From: Spirogloea muscicola
Lineage: Eukaryota; Streptophyta; Zygnematophyceae; Spirogloeales; Spirogloeaceae
DNA length: 10,610 nt
Direction: 5' to 3'
Assembly (NCBI GenBank): GCA_009602725.1
Contig: WELB01000030.1
Location: forward strand, 80,104-90,713
Shown: piece after piece, positions 1 through 7,100 of the stretch
Layout of the letters: each line of letters starts with the position of its first letter
Position numbering within the stretch: the first letter of the stretch is position 1
The notes under the pieces: model-generated
What the model saw: the letters and a program-made list of their open reading frames with translations, nothing else
Databases searched by the model: none
Told to the model about the DNA's origin: nothing
Translations under genes and position numbers: made by a program

Positions 1-90
<90 letters not shown>
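1..90. other. Poly-A run at contig edge (artefact)
   Basis: Ninety consecutive A residues with no interruption run directly into an Illumina adapter fragment. Because the adapter follows immediately, this is best read as a sequencing or assembly artefact and not as a genomic A tract or a poly-A tail. A tail of the VPS50 transcript is excluded because the run lies upstream of the gene's 5' end. Confidence 0.9.
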
Positions 91-91
<1 letters not shown>

Positions 92-112
92 AGACGTGTG
101 CTCTTCCGATCT
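91..112. other. Illumina TruSeq adapter fragment
   Basis: These 22 bases, beginning CAGACGTGTG and ending CTCTTCCGATCT, equal the 3' end of the standard Illumina index-read/read-2 adapter. The reverse complement begins AGATCGGAAGAGC, the universal adapter start. Genomic sequence resumes at 113. An apparent open frame that begins inside this block at 98 is therefore spurious. The adapter also means that the native upstream sequence, including the promoter, is absent. Confidence 0.95.
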
Positions 113-257
113 AGGGAGCGGGCGGAGGCCCGCGGCGGCGGCGGCACCGGCAGGCGACCGGCAGGGGCGACTGCGGAGGCGGTGCGGCGCGGGCTAAGCG
201 AGGCATGCGGGACGGCCGGGGGCGGCGGCGGCGGCGGGGGCGGCGGCCACGGCGGCC
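113..257 (+). promoter_or_regulatory. GC-rich 5' leader (5' UTR, truncated)
   Basis: This is an extremely GC-rich stretch with CGG trinucleotide runs at 133-144 and 223-237, continued as CGGCGG at 241-246. It lies directly before the VPS50 start codon. GC stays high through exon 1 and drops sharply inside intron 1, as expected of a CpG-rich first-exon island. The transcription start cannot be located because the upstream sequence is replaced by adapter, so part of this block could be core promoter. It contains one upstream ORF, described separately. Confidence 0.6.
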
Positions 258-261
258 ATGA
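205..261 (+). CDS. Upstream ORF, arginine-rich, stop overlaps main start
   Basis: An ATG at 205 opens an 18-codon frame ending in TGA at 259-261. The predicted peptide is MRDGRGRRRRRGRRPRRP, with 11 of 18 residues Arg, a direct product of the CGG repeats. The stop overlaps the main ATG at 258-260 (ATGA), and a second in-frame ATG of the main gene starts at 261. Such a uORF could dampen translation or permit termination-reinitiation at 258 or 261. That is inference: the peptide may be meaningless, and the ATG matters only if transcription begins upstream of 205. Confidence 0.4.
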   Translation: MRDGRGRRRRRGRRPRRP

Positions 262-1195
262 TGGACTTCCAGAGCTGGGCGGAGCGCTGGGTGAAGCACG
301 TCCAGGCGTCGTCGCTGCCCCGCCTCCCAGCTGCCAGCGGCCACCCGCAGGTGCGGCAACGCCAGGGCACGCAGTGATTTACATTCCTCTCTGCCTGCTG
401 GTGGTCGAGCCTCTGCGGGCTGGCGCGCCAGCAATGCGGTGCATCGGTGGTCATATCTGCAGGCCAGCAAGGGTTGCAGCCGCTGGCAGGCAGCTAGCCT
501 TCCGGAGGGTGCCTGGCACTTGGAGCACCCTGCCTGCTGCCAGCTGCAGCTCTCGATATTCCCACAGCCAGATGCCTTGCTATCCTGCCGGGCTTAATCT
601 CTGAGGCCTCGCGGCTAGCCAATCTCTCAATTGTGCACGGGCCCCTGCAACGGACTATTAGTTGCATGTGCATTTTGAGGCAGTCAGTTGTCCACGTTGC
701 TGCAAGTGAAGGACAGAAGTGCCTGAGGCGTTTGAGAGCTTTGTGATCGCCCATGCAAGGCTCGGACGCTCAAAGAAGTCCGGCATGCTGCAAGGCCTTG
801 GCCCCGTGCAAGCATGACAAGCTGCAGCATTGAAGAGGAAGTGAAAGCTGTGGTCATCGCATCTCAAAAGTGTTCCTGCTGCTTCGTGCTTCATAGAGGA
901 CTGTTGTCATGTTTCTGGCGTGCACTTCTGAGTCACAATTGAGTCAACACTGCCAGATTGACATCTCTCACAAGCTGCTGAGCACTTGCAACACTACGTC
1001 TGTGGACAGGTGCCGCCTCAAGCGATTGCCGCAGCGAGGGTCGCCCGCCGACTGGTCTCCGTGCCGCCACACCAGCGCTATCCAATCCGTTCATCGTCGA
1101 CCTCCTCACTTGGTAGCAAGAGTAGCGATGCTGATGGAGAGGCTGGCACCCCCACCGCAGAATGCGACGACCTTGATTTAGCATTTTACCAGAAG
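258..1195 (+). other. VPS50: VPS50 exons 1-2: N-terminal helix and PPHQRY motif
   Basis: Exon 1 encodes 31 residues starting MMDFQSWAERWVKHVQASSL. They follow the plant VPS50 start (MDLSKVGEK and onward) position by position. Exon 2 (residues 32-93) continues with an alanine-rich helix, VPPQAIAAARVARRL, then PPHQRY at 50-55, a serine-rich stretch and an acidic tail. The exon 2 start at 1010 was preferred over an equally in-frame AG at 981-982. The 1010 choice gives a gap-free match (GHPQVP against the plant DRPEVP), whereas the earlier one inserts nine residues. The region from the exon 1 donor to 1009 is intron 1. Confidence 0.85.
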
Positions 1196-4100
1196 GTACT
1201 TCAGGCGCTCCTTTCTGCACATTCTTACTGTCTGCAAGTGGGAGACATAGATTGTGCAACTCGTTCAGGAAGATGTTGAGCTGGTCATCACAAGCTTTGT
1301 TGCAGAACATCTTCCAAGTCCACAGTCAGTAGAAACAGCCTAAGTTAGCTAGCTGTGCTGAGCAGGACTTCGACCCGGTGCGGTACATGCTGGAGCGCTT
1401 GCCTGCGATTGAATCCGATCAGGCCTTCCTTGGAGCTGAGGCAAGCTCTATGCTACCCCCCTGCTTTAACCGGCTAGTCGCAATTGTCCTCGGTCAACAG
1501 AGTCATCACCTTGCTAGTCTGGAAATATGCAAGCTCCCTTGTACCTCTGGTGGCAGTCAGTCAGCCTTGCATATTGAGGTAGCCGAATCGTTGCAGTGTC
1601 TGAACGCTCTTACCGCTCATCTTGAGGGGAGGTGTGATTACTTGTACTTTGCTTTTTTGGCGGCATAGTGCCGGAAGAAGCTTCAGCAGCTTGACACGGT
1701 CACAGAGGAGCTCTCTCAGCAAGTTATGGAGCACCACGAGGAGATGGGTGAGCCTTTTCAGAAGTACAAGCAGGAGATCTGGCAATAAGATTAGTTGAGG
1801 CAAAGCAGTTGGCTACACACAAGTGACTAGGAGATTGATAGGATGCAATGAAGCCTCTTAGATTAGTGAGCTTCCTGGACATAGTTGGCCAATGGATATT
1901 GGTGAACATTCAGTATCATTGCCGCAGTTGCAGTGCCATAACAACCACAAGAAGCTGCTGTGGCTCCAAGCCGAACCTTGCCGAGGCTCAAGGCTTGACC
2001 TGCAGGCACTTCGCTGTTGCTTCAAAAGAGAAGTCCTTGATGAAGTTATTTGTATGGACTTGTGATAGTGCAAGGCGTTCATCTCGTGGCTGAGCTAGAA
2101 AGAGATCTGCAGTTGACAAGTATCATCTGCAGGGTGATGAGCTATAACTGCTCCCTTGGACATCACCTACATGAGATTGCATTCAAAAGCAGTGAATACT
2201 TGAATTTTGACAAAGCACCTGAACTCAGACGCATTGTTTGGCGTCTGCAGAATGGGAGGAGATACCTAGCACAGGCAATGGAAGATGTCACTCAGAATCT
2301 GGCCGTGTATGATGCTGTCCGACAGAAACAGATCTTACTGGCACGTGAACCCAAACACAGCATTGAAAGAAAGAGGAGTTTGCTTTTGAGGTTGCCGGCT
2401 GTCATTCTAAGGCTGCCGCTTTGATGAGACCTGTCTAGCTTCAGAGCATGCCCCCAACATTTTGTCATCTTCAACGTGCATGATCTAATATCGCTTCTCT
2501 ATTTCCAGGACACTGTGCCAATCCTGCATCAGATCCAGGATCTTGCTAGACTCAAGGCTGGTCTTGACAAGTTGCTGGAGAGTGGGGATTATGCCAAGGT
2601 GAGGGTTAAATTGAGGCTCATGACAGTGGGATTCTCCGCCCGCTAAACTCTCTTTCTGTATGTGAGATGCTCACGACTTTCTGTGCCACATCTGGCAGGC
2701 ACTCCGTGTGTGCTCCCACTGCCTGGTGCTCATGCAAGAGTACTCCAGGTTTAAGGCTGTGCAAGACATGAACAGCAGCATTGAGGTTGGCACCTGCCCA
2801 GTCCTCTCATGCCACTGTTCCCCCTCCTAGTACCCTGAGGAATGCTGACCAGCTTTGAGAATTGCAACCACTGTACTTGTTAGATGGGGCACATTGCTAA
2901 GAATGTCAAGGAGTCAAGGACAAGCATGCCCATAAATTCGCAAGGACGATAGATGCTCTTGCTTGCATTCAGCACGGAGCATGTGTTAGACCGTAGCACA
3001 CGCATCTATGGTTAGGAAGTTTTTGAGCTCACCTGTGGCAACTCTGTACCAAAAGTGAACTTTGTATTACTCATCATGACTGTGCAGTCTGAAAGCATTG
3101 TCGATATTGTCTTTTATGTGGGTCACTTACTGCAGCAATAGGTTGAAAAGAATGTCAACAAGCTTCATGCACATTCGTCTTGTCGTCTTTACATATTGGC
3201 AGATGTGGTTGGAGAAAACAGTTGAGAAGGTGGACAAGGAGGTGAAGCAGTTGTGTCGCAGTTTTGACGAAGATTGCTACTTGCGGGTGAATGAACAAGC
3301 CTAAGCATTACCTTCTTCATATATTCACTGCCATTACAACCTTTGACTACCTTTCACATCAGCGTGCGCCAAATTCTGTCTTTCATATACCGTGCTTCTG
3401 TTCTTGACTGCAATCAACTTCGTCATCTTACATGCTTACAGAAAATGATGTTGTCTGCTGCAGGTCATAGATGCTTATGCTGTGCTCGATGATGCATCCG
3501 TGCTACTGGAGAAAATTCAGGGCTACTTTCATGACATTGTTGTCTCTCACACACAGGATGTCCTCAAAGGCTTCTTGTACCAGGCAAGTTTTGTGACTCA
3601 CCAAGCCTGAGATGTTTGTTGGATTCTGAAGCTTCAAGGCTGTGTGTCAACATTATCAGGGAGAGATGTGCTCAAGATTGCTGCTGGTCCTGCTGATATT
3701 GTTAGCAGGACAAGTTGATACAAGCAGTGACATACCCTTATGTGGATATCTGACTGCTACTTGGAAGCAGGATGCTCCTATGGATATATTGCAATCTAAG
3801 CAGGGTACAAGCAGGTACTTGCCCACCGTTTTGAATTTCTGATTGAATAGCCTACAACTAAACAGGGGTTACGATTCTGTAGCTCCACAAGGTAGAGACA
3901 AACTGAACATTAGAGCATCTCTGACTTAAGCCAAGCCTGCGTTTCCCTGCTTCCAGATTGTCATACGAGGAGCTCTGCATGCTCCTGCCTGAGAAGTCTT
4001 TCAGGCAGTGCCTACACAAGACACTTGAAGTCCTTTTTGACCTCCTCTGCTCCTATCAAACCATGCTTGCCTGGGACCCACCACAAGTAAGCAGATAAGC

Positions 4101-7100
4101 GAGCTCAGCCAGTGACTTGTAACTTTCTTATTACTGTGGCAACCGTTCATATGTCATCCATAAATTCTTCCTTTTTATTGGAACAGGTTGCAGATTTGGC
4201 CAGCACAAGCCAACCCATTGCACAGAAGTCCACCTTAGAAGCTTCAGTCCAGGACAAAGGCAGCCCTGAATCCATGGGAAAGTCACAGATTGGGGCTGCT
4301 ACCGGACCCCCTAAGGTCTCCTCCAATAGTGTACTCAGTCGAACAAGCTCTGATGGTGATCTGAGGCGTCTCGCCAGTGCAAGGGCAAGCTCAGCAAGGT
4401 CAGATTCATGGCAAGAAGCTGGCATGAGCAGTCAGCAGAATGGTGAGCCAGGAGAGGGTTCCGAGAAGGCTTCGTCTACCATCAGGCGCACGCAGTCATC
4501 TTGCATTGGGTCTTCTTGTGAAGAGGAGCGAGGAAAGGAGGAAGCAGGACACCATTTTACAGTTGAGAATGACACTGAAGTCAATGTCCAAGGATACATC
4601 GGAGAGTCCGAAGGCGAGACTGGGATATATAGGCCAAGGGAGGAGAAAGGAGGGGACGTCTCAACGTCAGGAAGGGAGGGTGCTGGTGCTGACATTTTCT
4701 CTCAGATGAGATTTGAGACGATGCTGCAAGTAAGGCGTGGTTTGAAGAGAGAGAGCAGAGCTTTGTGGGAGACTGCTGCTAGAAGAGTGTCTTCTCTCCT
4801 CTGCTCTGATGCCATCTGTTCATCCAGCGCCCACAATTTCCTACAGGTATTTGCAGTGATCCATACCACCTGCACTACTCATGAAGGTTAGGGTACAGGT
4901 ACTTGCACATTCGATTTTTACGAATGTGTAGGACTCAAGAAAGGACACAGGACTCAGTATGTGAGCCAAGCCCATCTCTGTGGTCATGTGGTAGAGTTGG
5001 TAATCAGTCCATTGAGCCAACCACGGTGCTTGATTGGCCACATGACAATGACGTCGTATTGGCAGAGCTTGGAGTGGGTGAATCAGTTCATCCTTGCTGG
5101 AGAAGCATTCAGCGGCGCTGAAGCCACAGGATTGAGAGCCACATTGACAAAGCAGAGTGAAGCTTACTTCAAGTCCGTCCATAGACAAAATATTGAGGTA
5201 TGCTGATTCTCTGATTTTATATCAGCTGCAATTTCGCCGGCAGCAAGATTGCCTTCACCAGCAAGATCAGGAACTATGGTGTGATCTAAGTTTGTACTTA
5301 AGTACGTAGCGGACAGCTTGCAAATTCCAGCCTCAAATTGGGCCTGGCTGAAAGAAAGTTCATAACGTGCACATACAGGGCAGCACAGGCTTCTGTCTTG
5401 TGGCAGATAGGACATATTGCCCCTCCTGAGCTGTCAGATATCTCTGCAACACCCATGCCTATTTTGCTTTGAGAATGATATGGCAGGTGTTGCGAATGAT
5501 GCTGGAGAGAGAGACCTGGCAGCAACTCTCGCCTGCTGCATTTCAGTCTGTGGACTTGGCAGGGCTGACCGGCAACGGTGCCCCGCTGCTCTCCCTGGGC
5601 ACCGGAGTAATGCCGTTGAATCCACATCAGAGTGAGGCCAGAGGCGCTTTCGCTGGGTGGCTGGATGCTGGAAACCCCTTCCGCGACGTGCAGGGCAACA
5701 GCTGGCGCAGCATCCTCATTCAGGGTAACCCTAGCAAGAGTCCAGCGACTCCAGAAGCAACCCTCAGGGGCCTCAATGCAAATGGCAACGTGCCCAGGAG
5801 GGCTTTGAGTAGTGCAAGCCTGGATGTGAAGGGAAATGGCAGCCTCCAAAGGCTGGACACAATGGAGAGGGTAATGGTTGGCAGGGCCGGCAGGGAAGAA
5901 GAGGAAGAGGAGGAGGAGACTGAGGAGCTGATGGCCGACTTCATTGACGAGGAAGTTCAGAAGCCACAGAGCAGTAGCAGGAGGAGAGGGAAAGGAAAGG
6001 CGGGTGGAGGTGCAAAGGAGAGTACGGGAGAGCTGGGAGAAAGCGGCCCCATGCTCACTGGCTCCAGTATTAGCGCCCTTCGGTGGGTGGCCGCACTCGT
6101 GTTGACCTTGCCAAGGCATGGCGTTGCTTCGAGAGATGTCTAAAAGTTTAGGTCAACAGCAAATGGTCACAAGCCTACCTTGTCTTGACATCTGTGTCCA
6201 GTCAAAGAGCAACCAGATGGCGGCTATCGGAGGCTAGCCTTGTCTGCTCAGGAGCCATGTCTCATTTGTGATGTGAGATAGTTGGTTCACATACAAAATT
6301 GATTCGCAGGGGGATGTTGACAGACTCTTGACACACTTCTTACAAGTCTTGGTATGTACTGCTCAGGTTTATGGATAGGTATGCCCGGCTCATGCAGATT
6401 TTGCAGCCCATAGCCCACGAGGCATTCAAGGTAGGTCTCTTCGAGTCAAGATTCTATGGATATTTCCTTGCTGCACTTGACCCATGTCCTCCAGTTCTGC
6501 ATCTGCACCTTGCCTTTGCTGTTTGCATAAATCTCCTGCCTGCCTATTCAGTGCTTGAGACAGTTATCTGTTTGTAGTATGTATTGGCAGGGTTTGTGCC
6601 AGCTCTTTGAGTTCTACTTGCTGAGCATATTCCGCATATTTGGCCAACGCGATTCCTCAACAGCACATTGTAAGCTCCTGCAGTCAATCTGTGCATGCAA
6701 CAAATGTGACCCCTGCAATGCTCAAGCAGCCATTATAACAAGTACAATGCATCCAAAGCATGTCACAGACTAGGGTTCCAGATATGTGAAATTAGTCTTG
6801 CAAGGTTGTTGACGAGATGGTATGCTGCTGCTTTTCAACCAATGGACTCTGTGCTTGAGATTGTCGCATGCAAGTGCACTACAGAGGCTGATTTTATAGT
6901 AGCCTGTACCAACTTCACTTGCGCTGAGAAGCTGTGCACCTTCTAATCGGCACTTGGGATGTCACAGTTCATACGCCAAGGCTACGAGCCACGCTCACGA
7001 GGATATCCCAGGGTTTGGAAGAGTTCCGGCACAAGCCCTTTCCAGTAGCATCTCCAGGTGTGCTGTCGGTGGCAGTGGTTGTGAACAATGCAATGGGAGG

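Larger units (their letters stand above)
1366..4086 (+). other. VPS50: VPS50 exons 3-12: Vps54_N-like tethering region
   Basis: Residues 94-381 correspond to the N-terminal domain shared by VPS50 and VPS54 (Pfam Vps54_N type). Order: DFDPVRYMLERLP (94-106); a coiled-coil stretch, KKLQQLDTVTEEL leading into VMEHHEEM (137-144); a second helix, HLVAELERDLQ; then NGRRYL (167-172) and LLDTVPILHQIQDL across the exon 6-7 join. Helical-repeat segments in exons 7-10 follow (SGDYAK, MWLEKTVEKVDKE, VIDAYAVLDD). The block closes with LSYEELC and FRQCLHKTLEVLFDLLCSY in exon 12. In the family this part assembles with VPS51-53. Exons are short (44-130 nt) and mostly phase 0. Confidence 0.85.

Noticed and set aside
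98-604. Open frame of 168 codons at the left end
   Set aside because: It starts inside the adapter, is driven by GC-rich repeats, and continues through the exon 1 donor into intron 1 in a frame different from the conserved VPS50 start.
962-1009. Possible extension of exon 2 upstream (frame LSQAAEHLQHYVCGQ)
   Set aside because: It is open and in frame, and an AG at 981-982 could serve as acceptor. However, joining exon 1 at 1010 matches the plant protein without a gap, and a TGA at 959-961 closes the frame upstream.
5298-6119. Long minus-strand open frame opposite exon 15
   Set aside because: It is a shadow of the conserved + strand exon 15 and intron 14, with low-complexity translation and no recognisable motif.
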